Of a stretch of DNA of 64,000 nt, positions 16,440-24,571 are shown in pieces (position 1 is the first letter of the stretch; every line of letters starts with the position of its first letter). Both the position numbers and the translations under genes were made by a program. The notes below the pieces were generated by a model. The model worked only from the letters and a program-made list of their open reading frames with translations. It did not search any database and was not told the origin of the DNA. The stretch is from Sphingomonas kyeonggiensis (GTDB lineage Bacteria > Pseudomonadota > Alphaproteobacteria > Sphingomonadales > Sphingomonadaceae): contig NZ_JAUSTJ010000001.1 in the NCBI RefSeq assembly GCF_030812785.1, positions 62,001-126,000 on the forward strand, written 5' to 3'.

Positions 16440-17327
16440 ATGACGGCGGCGCTTCGAAACTATCATAGCCGGATGCAGCGGGTGCTCGACCATATCGACC
16501 GGCATCTGGACGGCGATCTGGACCTGGAGGCGGTGAGCCGTGTCGCGGCCTTCTCCAAATTCCATTTCCACCGGCAGTTCACCGCCACCTTCGGGCTGTC
16601 GGTGCATCGCTATGTCCAGCTCGCCCGCATGAAGCGCGCATCGCACCAGCTGGCCTCCGGGGATGCCGACAGCGTCACCGAGATCGCGATGGATGCCGGC
16701 TATGACGCGCCGGACGCCTTTGCCCGCGCCTTTCGGCAACGGCTGGGGCAATCGCCCTCGTCCTTCCGCCAGTCTCCGGACTGGGTGCAGTGGCTCGCGG
16801 CCTTCGGGCCCTTCGACAATGCGAGGACCAAGCTCATGCAGACGATCTACACTCAGGACGACGTGACCATCCGCGAAGTGGCGCCCACCCCCGTGGCGAT
16901 GCTCGAGCACCGCGGCGACCGGGCGACGCTCGGCGACACCATCCAGCGCTTCATCGCCTGGCGCAAGGCGGCGGGCCTGTCGCCGGAGACGAGCCCGACC
17001 TTCATGGTCTTCCGTTCCGAGCGGACGCCCGCGGACCCGGCCGACTACAGCATGGATCTGTGCGTCGCGACCGACCAGCCGATCGAGGCGAACGACCTGC
17101 AGGTGAAGGCCGGGACGATCCCCGGGGGACGCTGCGCAGTGCTGCGCGCCGCCAACGGTTCGTCCAACAATCTCGAGCCGGAAGTGCTCTACCTCTATCG
17201 CGACTGGCTACCGGCCAGCGGCGAGGAAGCCCGCGACTTCCCGGTATACAGCAAGCGCTGGCTGTCGCTCCTCCCGGAAGTGGCGATCCATGCGCCGGTC
17301 GCCGAGCTGTTCCTGCCGCTGAAATAG
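16440..17327 (+). CDS. AraC-family regulator with GyrI-like effector domain
   Basis: 295 residues. The N-terminal ~105 residues hold two HTH motifs of the AraC/XylS type (LEAVSRVAAFSKFHFHRQF; VTEIAMDAGYDAPDAFARAF). The C-terminal ~160 residues (VTIREVAPTPVAMLEHRG onward) match the GyrI/SOUL-like ligand domain found in Rob and SbmC. The ATG at 16440 is preferred because GGAAGGAAAG lies just upstream and the HTH domain starts there. Likely senses a small lipophilic compound. The next two genes on this strand are close and may be its targets. Confidence 0.88.
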   Translation: MTAALRNYHSRMQRVLDHIDRHLDGDLDLEAVSRVAAFSKFHFHRQFTATFGLSVHRYVQLARMKRASHQLASGDADSVTEIAMDAGYDAPDAFARAFRQRLGQSPSSFRQSPDWVQWLAAFGPFDNARTKLMQTIYTQDDVTIREVAPTPVAMLEHRGDRATLGDTIQRFIAWRKAAGLSPETSPTFMVFRSERTPADPADYSMDLCVATDQPIEANDLQVKAGTIPGGRCAVLRAANGSSNNLEPEVLYLYRDWLPASGEEARDFPVYSKRWLSLLPEVAIHAPVAELFLPLK

Positions 17328-17362
17328 CCGCCGTTTCCCGGCCTAAGCAGAAAGCCCATGAC

Positions 17363-17884
17363 ATGCCTGTCGCCCTCATTTTTCAGCTGCAGATGCTCCT
17401 CGGCTATGCGGCATGGCTCGCCTGGCTGCTGAGCTATGGCCTGCCGCGCGCACGCGCGATGACGCCGGATGCGGTGCATCGCGCCATCGCCATGGTCCAC
17501 GCCTTCCGCTTCTTCGGCCTGGTGTTCATCGTGCCCGGCGTGGTCGCCCCCGGCCTGCCCGGAAGCTTCGCCACCTTCGCCGCCTGGGGAGACCTGGCGA
17601 CCGGACTGCTCGCCCTGCTGGCGCTCGCGACCTTCCGGGTGCGCTCCTTGTTCCGGGCCCTGGTCGTCGCCTTCAACCTGGTGGGTATCGGCGACCTGCT
17701 CGGAAACTACTACCATGCGGTCCGGCTCGGGCTTCCCGAAGTCGCCGGCCAGCTGGGCGCGGCCTATGCGATCCCCATCCTCTATGTCCCGCTGCTGATG
17801 ATCACCCACATCCTCGCCTTTTGCCTGCTGCTTCGCCGTGCGCCCCGTGCCGTGCCGGTGACGCACGACGCAGGTGAGCGCTGA
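17363..17884 (+). CDS. Small integral membrane protein, unknown
   Basis: 173 residues with about five hydrophobic segments (LIFQLQMLLGYAAWLAWLL; FFGLVFIVPGVVAPGLP; WGDLATGLLALLALATF; FRALVVAFNLVGIGDLLG; IPILYVPLLMITHILAFCLL). No catalytic motif recognised. It starts 35 bases after the AraC/GyrI regulator stop and is probably co-transcribed with it. Inner-membrane location predicted. Confidence 0.75.
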   Translation: MPVALIFQLQMLLGYAAWLAWLLSYGLPRARAMTPDAVHRAIAMVHAFRFFGLVFIVPGVVAPGLPGSFATFAAWGDLATGLLALLALATFRVRSLFRALVVAFNLVGIGDLLGNYYHAVRLGLPEVAGQLGAAYAIPILYVPLLMITHILAFCLLLRRAPRAVPVTHDAGER

Positions 17885-17904
17885 AGGCGCGGGGAGCGAT
17901 GACG

Positions 17905-18219
17905 ATGCCGCATCGAGACGAAACCGCGGCCCGACGCGCAGCAAGGACCGCGCGCCGACGCATCGTCCTGCTGTGCACCTGCGCGGGTCTTCTTTCCGCC
18001 GCATGCATGGCGGTCGATATCGAGGTCGCCGCCCGTCTGCTGGCGCTGGGCGCACCGGGGCCCCGCAGCGTCGCGCAGGCGTCACCCACCAGCCCGGTCG
18101 CGTATCGCAGTCAGATGATCGGCATCGGATGGGGGCAGCTGGTCATCGGCTGGTCCCGCGAGGACGGAGTCCGCCCGCCAGCGCAGGGCCCCTCGGCCTG
18201 CGCCGGCGGGGCAACCTAG
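17905..18219 (+). CDS. Small hypothetical protein with one N-terminal membrane segment
   Basis: 104 residues. The N terminus is very basic (RRAARTARRRIVLL) and leads into one hydrophobic stretch (IVLLCTCAGLLSAACMAV), consistent with an inner-membrane anchor or leader. The rest has no recognised domain. The ATG at 17905 has GGGGAG at good spacing; an ATG at 17899 is too close to it. The stop overlaps the stop of the convergent serine hydrolase. Moderate confidence that it is expressed. Confidence 0.5.
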   Translation: MPHRDETAARRAARTARRRIVLLCTCAGLLSAACMAVDIEVAARLLALGAPGPRSVAQASPTSPVAYRSQMIGIGWGQLVIGWSREDGVRPPAQGPSACAGGAT

Positions 18220-19355
18220 TCCTTGAACCCATATTCCCAGCGATACGGCACGCCGGTCTCGCCCAACGCCGCCTTGACCAGCTTGGGGAAAGCCTTCTCG
18301 ATCCGCACGTCATTGCCCAGGATCAGCACGCAGCGCTGGCCCTTCTCCAGGCAGACCAGCGTGTTCGCCGTGACTTCATTATGCCCGCCCTTCAACCAGC
18401 CCGCCCCCTGCGGCCCGGTGAAGGCAATCACGCCCAGCGCTGCCTTCGCGTCCGTCCCCTCGCCCGGGCCGGCCGGGTTGTTGAGCGTCGGGAACTGCGT
18501 CCGGCTCGGGATCTTCTGGGTGCCGCGGGCATATTCGACCCGCCACTGCTTCGGCAGGCCCTGGCCGCGCACCATCGCCGCCGCCATGATCGCCAGGTCG
18601 TGGATCGTGGTGTCCATCGATCCCGCCGCGCGCACACGGCTGCGGTCGTCATGCGGCTCGGTCTTGCCATTCTCGTCCCAGCCGTCCGCCAGGTTGGTGC
18701 CGAAGCTGTCCTGCCAGATCAGGCTGGTCCGGGTCATGCCGAGCGGCTGGAAGAAGCGGCGCTGCAGCTCAGCCTCGACGCTCAGCCCCAGCCCCTTCTC
18801 GACCCCGAACTGGAGGAGCGAGATGCCCTCGCCCGAATAGCCGTAGTTGCTGCCCGGATCGAAGTGGAAGCGCAGCTTGCCGTCGGGCTCGAGCACCGCG
18901 AAATTGGCGAAGCCGGTGGCGTGGTTGAGCACATGGCGCGGCGTGATCTTGCGCCAGCGCTCGTCGCCGGCCAGGTCGCCCCAATGGCCATAGGCGTCGA
19001 GATTGCCATAGCTGGGGATCGGCTGGGGCAGCATCGCCGCGATCGGCGCGTCGAGATCGAGCTTCTTCTCCGCCGCCAGCTGGGTGACCAGATAGCCGAA
19101 CACCGCCTTGGTCAGCGATGCGCCGTACATAATGGTGTCGGCGGTCAGCGGCTCGCCCTTGGCGTTGCGCGCGCCATAGGTCTTGACCGAGACGACCTTG
19201 CCCTTGTCGATCAGCGCGACCGCCACGCCCTTCGCGCCGGTCTCGGCCATCGCCGCCTTGACCGCCGCATCCATGTCCGGTCCCTTGGCCGCGGCCGGCG
19301 CGGCGGCTCCCAATGCCAGCAGCCCCACCAGTCCGAAACGCATCGCTCGACGCAT
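18216..19355 (-). CDS. Secreted serine hydrolase of the beta-lactamase (class C/PBP) family
   Basis: 379 residues with a Sec leader ending near AAPAAAKG. The catalytic SxxK is SLTK (Ser80-Lys83), and YSG (Tyr173) takes the place of the YxN motif. A beta-lactamase-type fold is supported by TIMYGASLTKAVFGYLV and HVLNHATGFANF. Members include esterases, D-aminopeptidases and PBPs, so antibiotic hydrolysis is not implied. It is divergent from a TonB-dependent receptor with 286 bases between, suggesting a joint periplasmic processing and uptake role (inference). Confidence 0.88.
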   Translation of the reverse strand: MRRAMRFGLVGLLALGAAAPAAAKGPDMDAAVKAAMAETGAKGVAVALIDKGKVVSVKTYGARNAKGEPLTADTIMYGASLTKAVFGYLVTQLAAEKKLDLDAPIAAMLPQPIPSYGNLDAYGHWGDLAGDERWRKITPRHVLNHATGFANFAVLEPDGKLRFHFDPGSNYGYSGEGISLLQFGVEKGLGLSVEAELQRRFFQPLGMTRTSLIWQDSFGTNLADGWDENGKTEPHDDRSRVRAAGSMDTTIHDLAIMAAAMVRGQGLPKQWRVEYARGTQKIPSRTQFPTLNNPAGPGEGTDAKAALGVIAFTGPQGAGWLKGGHNEVTANTLVCLEKGQRCVLILGNDVRIEKAFPKLVKAALGETGVPYRWEYGFKD

Positions 19356-19503
19356 GAAACGCTCTCCCCTCTTTCAGGCGGCATCCTGCATGTTCACGGT
19401 GCTGCAGCAACAAAAACCGACGCTTGTGCGCGATTGCTTGCAACTTCGGTCGCCCGGCAAAGGGGGCCGACAAGGCGATATGCCGGTCCGAACGTTCCGG
19501 ATT

Positions 19504-19519
19504 GTTGCCATTTGGCAAC
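19504..19519. promoter_or_regulatory. Inverted repeat in the serine hydrolase / TonB receptor divergent region
   Basis: GTTGCCATTTGGCAAC has 7-bp perfect arms around TT. It lies 123 bases before the receptor ATG and 149 before the hydrolase ATG, a suitable position for a regulator binding site. Confidence 0.4.
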
Positions 19520-19641
19520 GCAACATGGCTAACCACCGCTGCGTCATCAAACTGTCGCGCCTCCGTAACGGTACCGTCCCCAACCCTGCCTAGCCGCCCG
19601 GTCGAGGGCGGCCAGCCGGTCGCCGGGATGGGAAAGATCAC

Positions 19642-22017
19642 ATGACCGAATTTTCGCGCCGCCGGCTGCGCCACGCCCACGCCTATGCGTTCCTGATGGC
19701 CTCCGCCGCGCTGGTGTCGCTCGCGCCCGCCGCGCACGCCCAGACTGCCGACAGCACCAGCGCCGTCGCCGATGCGGACAGCGGCAGCGACGCCACCATC
19801 GTCGTGGTCGGCAGCGGCCAGACCCGCTCAGTCTCGACCCTGCTGCCGTCGAACCTCGACACGCTGCCGCCGGGCACCAGCGTGCAGAAGGCGCTCAACT
19901 TCCTGCCGGGCGTGATGGCGCAGTCGATCGACGCGCTCGGCGTCAACGAGCAGTCGCTCTCGCTCCAGGTGCGCGGCTTCAACACCACCCATCTCGGCTA
20001 CACGCTCGACGGCATGCCGCTGGGCGACGGCGCCTACAACAATTACAACGGCCTCACGATCAGCCGCGCGCTGATCTCGGAGAATCTCGGCCGCGCCGAT
20101 CTGGCGACCGGCATCGCCGGCCTCGCCATCCCCTCGACCAGCAATCTGGGCGGCGCGCTCACCTATGTCAGCCGCGATCCGAGCAAGGACGCGGCGCTGG
20201 CGGTCAGCCAGACGGTGGGCAGCGAGAGCAGCCTGCGCACCTTCGTCCGCCTCGACACCGGCGAGCATGGCGGCTTCTCCGCCTATGTCTCGGGTCAATA
20301 TGTCGAGCAGGACCTGTTCGTGAACCAGCCGGCCTACAACAAGTCGACCGGCAAACAATTCAACGCCAAGGTCCAGTACAAGGCCGACGGCATCAAGATC
20401 ACCGCCTTTGCCGATGTCTCGCGCACCAACCAGGCCGACGACGCCTATCTGTCGAAGGACATGCTCAATCGGCTCGGCTGGGACTGGGGCGGCTATGCGC
20501 CCAACTGGCAGCGCTATCTCGGTGTCGCCGCCTGCACGGTGACCACGACGCCGACCAAGTGCGCCGCCGCACCCGCGCCGCAGAAGAATGCCGACGTCAC
20601 CTTCACCAACGGCCAGATCCTGCGCAACGACAACCTGTTCTACCTGTCGGGCGATTTCGAGCTGGCCAAGGGCCTCAGCGTCCACACCCAGGTCTACCAC
20701 CACAATGACAAGGGCGCCGGCAACAACTTCATCGCCGGCCTGTCGAACCAGGGCACCAGCTCCACCGCGGACGACGTGCCGGTCCAGATCCGCGACACCC
20801 GCTACACGATCGACCGCACCGGCGTGCTCGCCAGCCTGAACTGGCAGATCGGCTTCAACGAGCTCCAGGCCGGCCTGTGGGTCGAGGACAATACCAGCAG
20901 CGCCGCGCGCTACATCTGGACCAACGTCACCGGCCCGTTCAGCCTCGCCCAGTATCTGAAGGGCCAGCCCAACACCGCGCAATGGGTGCAGGAGACCCAC
21001 TGGAAGACCCAGCAGTTCTTCGTGCAGGACACGGTGCGCCTGTTCGACGACGCGCTGAGCGTCGATTTCGGCTTCAAGAGCACCTATTCCAAGTCGGACG
21101 CCCGGGCGATCCGCGGCGTCGCCGCCTCGGCCCCGCCGGCCTCGAGCCAGTTCGCCAGCGGCGTGCTGGTCGCCAAGGACAATTTCCTCCCCGAGGTCGG
21201 CGTCCACTGGAACGTCGCGCCGGGCCATGAGCTGTTCGCCAGCTATGCCGAGAACATGGCGATGTTCCAGGGCGGCTTCAAACTCGGCCCGCAGTCGGTG
21301 TCGCAGGCGGTATGGGACGCGCAGGGCAAATATCTCAAGCCCGAGACCTCGAAGAGCGTCGAGGGCGGCTATCGCTATGTCAGCGGCCCGCTTCAGGTCG
21401 CGCTGTCGGGCTATTACGTGAAGTTCGACAACCGCCTGCTCCAGTACAACCCGTGCCCGACCAACCAGCAGCAGAATCCGGGCTGCGGCAACAGCTTCCA
21501 CAATGCCGGCAGCGTCACCAGCAAGGGTGCCGAGCTCGGCGTGCTGTGGAAGGCGGCGCCCTGGCTGAGCTGGTACAATTCGGCCTCGTACAACAAGTCG
21601 ACCTATGACGAGAATCTCAACTGGTGCACCACCAGCTGCGTGGTCAAGCTGACCGCCGGCAAGCAGCAGGTGGACACGCCCAAGACGATGCTCGCCAGCG
21701 TGCTGACCGTGAACAAGAGCGGCTTCTCCGCCTCGCTCCAGGGCAAGTATACCGGCCGCCGCTACTACACCTACACCAACGACCAGAGCTTCGGCCCGGT
21801 CACCACCTTCGACTTCGGCCTCAGCTACGATTACGGCTCCTTCGCCTATGTGCAGGATCTGAAACTGTCGCTGAACGTCACCAACCTCACCAACAAGCGC
21901 TACGCGTCGAACTTCGACAGCAGCGTGTTCGCGCCGGACGATGCGGCGGGCACCGTGCTGGTGTTCCACGCCTCGGCCCCGCGCCAGGCGTTCGTCACGC
22001 TCAGCGCCGGCTTCTGA
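19642..22017 (+). CDS. TonB-dependent receptor
   Basis: 791 residues. The leader ends in LAPAAHAQT. A TonB-box-like stretch, DATIVVVGSGQ, follows around residue 50. The plug has GVMAQSIDALGVNEQSLSLQ and VRGFNTTHLGYTLDGMPLG, and the barrel ends in FVTLSAGF with terminal Phe. Outer-membrane active importer; ligand unknown. Many Gln/Asn-rich loops and a Cys pair near residue 300 (AACTVTTTPTKCAA). A clear terminator lies 23 bases after the stop. Divergent from a periplasmic serine hydrolase. Confidence 0.94.
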   Translation: MTEFSRRRLRHAHAYAFLMASAALVSLAPAAHAQTADSTSAVADADSGSDATIVVVGSGQTRSVSTLLPSNLDTLPPGTSVQKALNFLPGVMAQSIDALGVNEQSLSLQVRGFNTTHLGYTLDGMPLGDGAYNNYNGLTISRALISENLGRADLATGIAGLAIPSTSNLGGALTYVSRDPSKDAALAVSQTVGSESSLRTFVRLDTGEHGGFSAYVSGQYVEQDLFVNQPAYNKSTGKQFNAKVQYKADGIKITAFADVSRTNQADDAYLSKDMLNRLGWDWGGYAPNWQRYLGVAACTVTTTPTKCAAAPAPQKNADVTFTNGQILRNDNLFYLSGDFELAKGLSVHTQVYHHNDKGAGNNFIAGLSNQGTSSTADDVPVQIRDTRYTIDRTGVLASLNWQIGFNELQAGLWVEDNTSSAARYIWTNVTGPFSLAQYLKGQPNTAQWVQETHWKTQQFFVQDTVRLFDDALSVDFGFKSTYSKSDARAIRGVAASAPPASSQFASGVLVAKDNFLPEVGVHWNVAPGHELFASYAENMAMFQGGFKLGPQSVSQAVWDAQGKYLKPETSKSVEGGYRYVSGPLQVALSGYYVKFDNRLLQYNPCPTNQQQNPGCGNSFHNAGSVTSKGAELGVLWKAAPWLSWYNSASYNKSTYDENLNWCTTSCVVKLTAGKQQVDTPKTMLASVLTVNKSGFSASLQGKYTGRRYYTYTNDQSFGPVTTFDFGLSYDYGSFAYVQDLKLSLNVTNLTNKRYASNFDSSVFAPDDAAGTVLVFHASAPRQAFVTLSAGF

Positions 22018-22039
22018 AGCCGCTGCGCTGCGCAAAGCA

Positions 22040-22069
22040 AAGGCCGGGGTTCGCGCCCCGGCCTTTTTT
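22040..22069 (+). terminator. Intrinsic terminator of the second TonB receptor
   Basis: AAGGCCGGGG and CCCCGGCCTT form a 10-bp stem around a short loop and run into six T. Confidence 0.93.
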
Positions 22070-22077
22070 CGTTTCCT

Positions 22078-22214
22078 CGTCATCCCCGCGAAGGCGGGGA
22101 TCCAGAGCCAAAAGCAACAGACGTGCGGCTTACCTTACCCGTTCCGGAGAGCATGGGCTCGATTGCACCGGACATCCCGCACTACCCTGGATCCCCGCCT
22201 TCGCGGGGATGACG
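22078..22214. repeat. Paired inverted repeat, family B variant (CGTCATCCCCGCGAAGG type)
   Basis: Arms 22078-22105 and 22187-22214 are reverse complements, each with an internal CCCCGC-GAAG-GCGGGG-like hairpin. It sits between the receptor terminator and the GFA gene. Confidence 0.85.
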
Positions 22215-22241
22215 GGAAGTGGCTGGTCCGCAGCTCAAGCC

Positions 22242-22649
22242 TCACAAAATCCCCTTCTCCGCCGGCTCCTGCCACCAGGCATCGTGCAGCCCGTCGGCAT
22301 AGTTGACCGGCGCCGCCTCCAGTTCCTCCAGCGGCACGTCGTCGAGGCACAGCACCTGCACCGACACGAACGCCCCGCCGATCGCCTCGACATAGCCGGT
22401 GCCGAACGGTGCGATGCCGCACTTGCTGCAGAAGCGATGATGCCCGCTCTTGGTGCCGAACTGATACTCGCCCAGCGCTTCCTCACCCGACAAAAGCCGG
22501 AACTGCTCGGGCTTGAGCAGCGCCCCCCAGTTGCGGCGCTTGCGGCAATAGGTGCAGTTGCACTTGCCGGTGCCCGCGGCGAGATCGATGTCCGCCTCGA
22601 AGGTCACCGCGCCGCAGTGGCAGCTGCCATGATAGGTCTTGGTCGTCAT
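22242..22649 (-). CDS. GFA-family (glutathione-dependent formaldehyde-activating-like) zinc protein
   Basis: 135 residues. The zinc-binding cysteines follow the GFA pattern: CHCGAV near residue 10, KCNCTYCRKR near 35, FCSKCG near 80. A beta-rich Mss4-like fold is expected. Despite the family name most members have unknown substrates. The ATG at 22649 was chosen because the GFA fold starts there; an open frame further upstream crosses two inverted repeats. Divergent from the WYL regulator. Confidence 0.88.
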   Translation of the reverse strand: MTTKTYHGSCHCGAVTFEADIDLAAGTGKCNCTYCRKRRNWGALLKPEQFRLLSGEEALGEYQFGTKSGHHRFCSKCGIAPFGTGYVEAIGGAFVSVQVLCLDDVPLEELEAAPVNYADGLHDAWWQEPAEKGIL

Positions 22650-22682
22650 TTCCTGGCTCCCGTTTGATCTGACGGGACTCGA

Positions 22683-22730
22683 CCTACTGCCATGCTGCTG
22701 CCAGCATGGTGTCAGCAGCATGGCAGTAGG
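22683..22730. repeat. Perfect 18-bp inverted repeat, first of two in one intergenic region
   Basis: CCTACTGCCATGCTGCTG (22683-22700) and its exact reverse complement (22713-22730) are separated by 12 bases. Located between the GFA gene and the WYL regulator. No T tract, so it is not an obvious terminator. Confidence 0.85.
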
Positions 22731-22745
22731 AGTTGCGGCGCCGGG

Positions 22746-22805
22746 CCGCTCCCCCACCCGGCTTACCAACGCCAGTATTCTATGGGAGGCCGGGTGGGGG
22801 AGCGG
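22746..22805. repeat. Perfect 17-bp inverted repeat, second of two in the same region
   Basis: CCGCTCCCCCACCCGGC (22746-22762) and its reverse complement (22789-22805) surround 26 bases. The second arm ends 26 bases before the WYL regulator ATG. Confidence 0.85.
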
Positions 22806-22831
22806 GCTGATGCCGCAAAAGGAAAAGCAAA

Positions 22832-23566
22832 ATGCGCAAGGCCGACCGCCTCTTCCAGATCGTCCAGATCCTGCGCCGGAGCACGCGCCCGATCACCGCC
22901 GACGCGATCGCCGCCGAGCTCGAGACCTCGAAGCGCTCGGTCTATCGCGACATCGCCGCGCTGATCGGCCAGCGCGTACCGATCCGCGGCGAGGCGGGGG
23001 TGGGCTATGTCCTCGAGAGCGGGTTCGACCTGCCGCCGCTGATGCTCACCGCCGACGAGATCGACGCGGTCGCGCTCGGCGCCACCTGGGTCGCCGGCCA
23101 TGCAGATGAGCGCCTCGGCCGGGCCGCCACCGACCTGCTCGCCAAGATCGCCGCCGTGCTGCCCGAAGAGATGCGTCCGTTCCTCGGCAATCCCGCCGCC
23201 CGCGCCGTGCCGGCCTGGGACCGGCCGGTCGACGGCATCGACGCCGCCCAGCTGCGCGCCTGGATCCGCGCCGGCCGCAAGCTGCGCCTCGATTATGCCG
23301 ATGGCGAAGGCCGCGCGACCCAGCGGGTGATCTGGCCGTTGATGATCGGCTATGCCGACACCACCCGCGTCGTCGTCGCCTGGTGCGAGCTGCGCACCGG
23401 CTTCCGCACCTTCCGCCTCGACCGCATCGCCGCCGCGGCGTTCCTAGACGACATGATCCCCGGCAGCACCGCGCAACTGCGCGCAAGGTGGCTCAAGGAA
23501 GTGCGGGAGAAGGATCAGGCGTCGCAGCGCGCACCTCATACTCCCCTCCCTGCAAGGGAGGGGTAA
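22832..23566 (+). CDS. YafY-type transcriptional regulator (HTH plus WYL domain)
   Basis: 244 residues. The N-terminal winged helix (RKADRLFQIVQILRR, ELETSKRSVYRDIAAL) is of the DeoR/HTH_11 type. The WYL domain covers residues ~130-220 (LRLDYADGEG, VWPLMIGYADTTRVVVAWCELR). WYL regulators often respond to nucleic-acid or nucleotide ligands. Position and divergent orientation suggest it controls the GFA gene. Oddity: the last residues, TPLPAREG, and the stop codon are encoded inside a dispersed inverted repeat, so the tail was probably added or replaced when the repeat landed. Confidence 0.88.
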   Translation: MRKADRLFQIVQILRRSTRPITADAIAAELETSKRSVYRDIAALIGQRVPIRGEAGVGYVLESGFDLPPLMLTADEIDAVALGATWVAGHADERLGRAATDLLAKIAAVLPEEMRPFLGNPAARAVPAWDRPVDGIDAAQLRAWIRAGRKLRLDYADGEGRATQRVIWPLMIGYADTTRVVVAWCELRTGFRTFRLDRIAAAAFLDDMIPGSTAQLRARWLKEVREKDQASQRAPHTPLPAREG

Positions 23567-23682
23567 GGGGTGGGTTAGAAAAGGGCGGGCTCGACGCCCG
23601 GCCTTTTCTTTATCGCGAGCCGGTAGCTACGCTCGCTACGCTCGCCACCCACCCCCAGCCCCTCCCTTGCAGGGAGGGGAGC
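23541..23682. repeat. Paired GC-rich repeat, family A variant, overlapping a gene end
   Basis: Arms 23541-23575 and ~23646-23682 share CTCCCCTCCCTGCAAGGGAGGGG and the downstream GGGGTGGGT / ACCCACCCCC. The first arm supplies the last codons and the stop of the WYL regulator. Confidence 0.85.
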
Positions 23683-23690
23683 TGGTACCC

Positions 23691-24110
23691 CTAGAACGTC
23701 ACCACCACGCTATCCGCCGAAATCTCCGCCGGCCCGTGGAACACCGCCTCGATATTATTCCCGTCCGGATCGATCAGGAACGCGCCGTAATAGCCGGGAT
23801 GATAGGGCCGCTCGCCCGGCGCGCCATTGTCCACGCCACCCGCCGCCAGCCCTTCGGCATGGAAGCGCTCCACCATCGCCCGGTCCTTCGCCTGGAAGGC
23901 GATGTGATGCCTGCCGGTGAGCTTGCCCGCCGCCGCCGCGCTGTCCGCGGTCGAGATGAACAGCTCGTCCGCCCAGAAATAATCGTCGCCCTCGCCGGCG
24001 ATCGGCACCCCGATCACCTCGAACACCTTGCCGTAGAAGCGCCGGCTCGCCGCCAGGTCGCGCACGACGAGCTGGATATGGTCGATCAATCGTCCGCGAT
24101 GCAATTCCAT
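23691..24110 (-). CDS. VOC-family protein (glyoxalase/dioxygenase fold)
   Basis: 139 residues with two beta-alpha-beta-beta-beta modules. DHIQLVVRDLAASRRFYGKVF starts the first module with His as likely metal ligand; HHIAFQAKDR starts the second, and GAFLIDPDGNNIEAVFH ends with the usual Glu ligand. Could be a lyase, isomerase, dioxygenase or resistance protein; the substrate is unknown. ATG at 24110 is used because the first VOC strand follows at once. Divergent from the ArsR/SRPBCC pair. Confidence 0.85.
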   Translation of the reverse strand: MELHRGRLIDHIQLVVRDLAASRRFYGKVFEVIGVPIAGEGDDYFWADELFISTADSAAAAGKLTGRHHIAFQAKDRAMVERFHAEGLAAGGVDNGAPGERPYHPGYYGAFLIDPDGNNIEAVFHGPAEISADSVVVTF

Positions 24111-24197
24111 GGCAAGCGCTCCTCTTTGCCAAAGGCAACCGGCAGCGCGCGCGAGAGGTTCCCTGCACTTGCATGCAGGTCCGCCCTGCGCTAACAC

Positions 24198-24213
24198 TGA
24201 ACCATATGGTTCA
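24198..24213. promoter_or_regulatory. Perfect palindrome over the ArsR start codon, probable autoregulatory operator
   Basis: TGAACCATATGGTTCA is an exact 16-bp palindrome. The ATG of the ArsR gene lies inside it (24206-24208). A closely related core occurs at 41039-41051 without an adjacent ArsR gene. Confidence 0.7.
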
Positions 24214-24571
24214 CTATTCCACCGCCACCCGCCTCGACGCTTCCTTCGCCGCCCTGTCGGACGCCACCCGGCGCGGCGTGCTCGAGCAGCTGGCCTGGGC
24301 CGAGGCGTCGATCACCGACCTTGCCGAGCGCTTCCACATGACCCTCACCGGCATGAAGAAGCATGTCGGGGTGCTCGAGCGCGCCGGGCTGGTCGTCACC
24401 GAGAAGGTCGGCCGCGTGCGCACCTGCCGGCTCGGCGCCCAGGGCCTTGCCGAGGAAGCGGGCTGGATCGCCAATTACCACCAGCGCTGGCACGCCCGCT
24501 TCGATGCGCTGGACGATGTGATCGCCGAACTCAAAGCCATGGAGAACAAGGATGAGCCTGAACGCCACTGA
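24206..24571 (+). CDS. ArsR-family transcriptional repressor (SRPBCC-linked type)
   Basis: 121 residues. Winged-helix pattern: FAALSDATRRGVLEQLAW, ITDLAERFHMTLTGMKKHVGVLERAGLV. No metal-binding cysteines, as in the non-metal ArsR group paired with SRPBCC proteins. The gene overlaps the next by 20 bases, a very common ArsR-AHSA1 arrangement. The ATG at 24206 sits in a palindrome that is probably its own operator. The ligand is unknown. Confidence 0.88.
   Translation: MVHYSTATRLDASFAALSDATRRGVLEQLAWAEASITDLAERFHMTLTGMKKHVGVLERAGLVVTEKVGRVRTCRLGAQGLAEEAGWIANYHQRWHARFDALDDVIAELKAMENKDEPERH

Noticed and set aside
18216..19355. Antibiotic-resistance beta-lactamase
   Set aside because: The SxxK family is broad and the YxN motif is YSG; nothing specifically supports beta-lactam hydrolysis.
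19828..22083. Open minus-strand frame of ~750 codons opposite the second TonB receptor
   Set aside because: Same cause; low-complexity composition, and it crosses the receptor's terminator.
22650..22769. N-terminal extension of the GFA protein
   Set aside because: It would translate through the 18-bp inverted repeat; GFA proteins start at the CHCG-containing domain.
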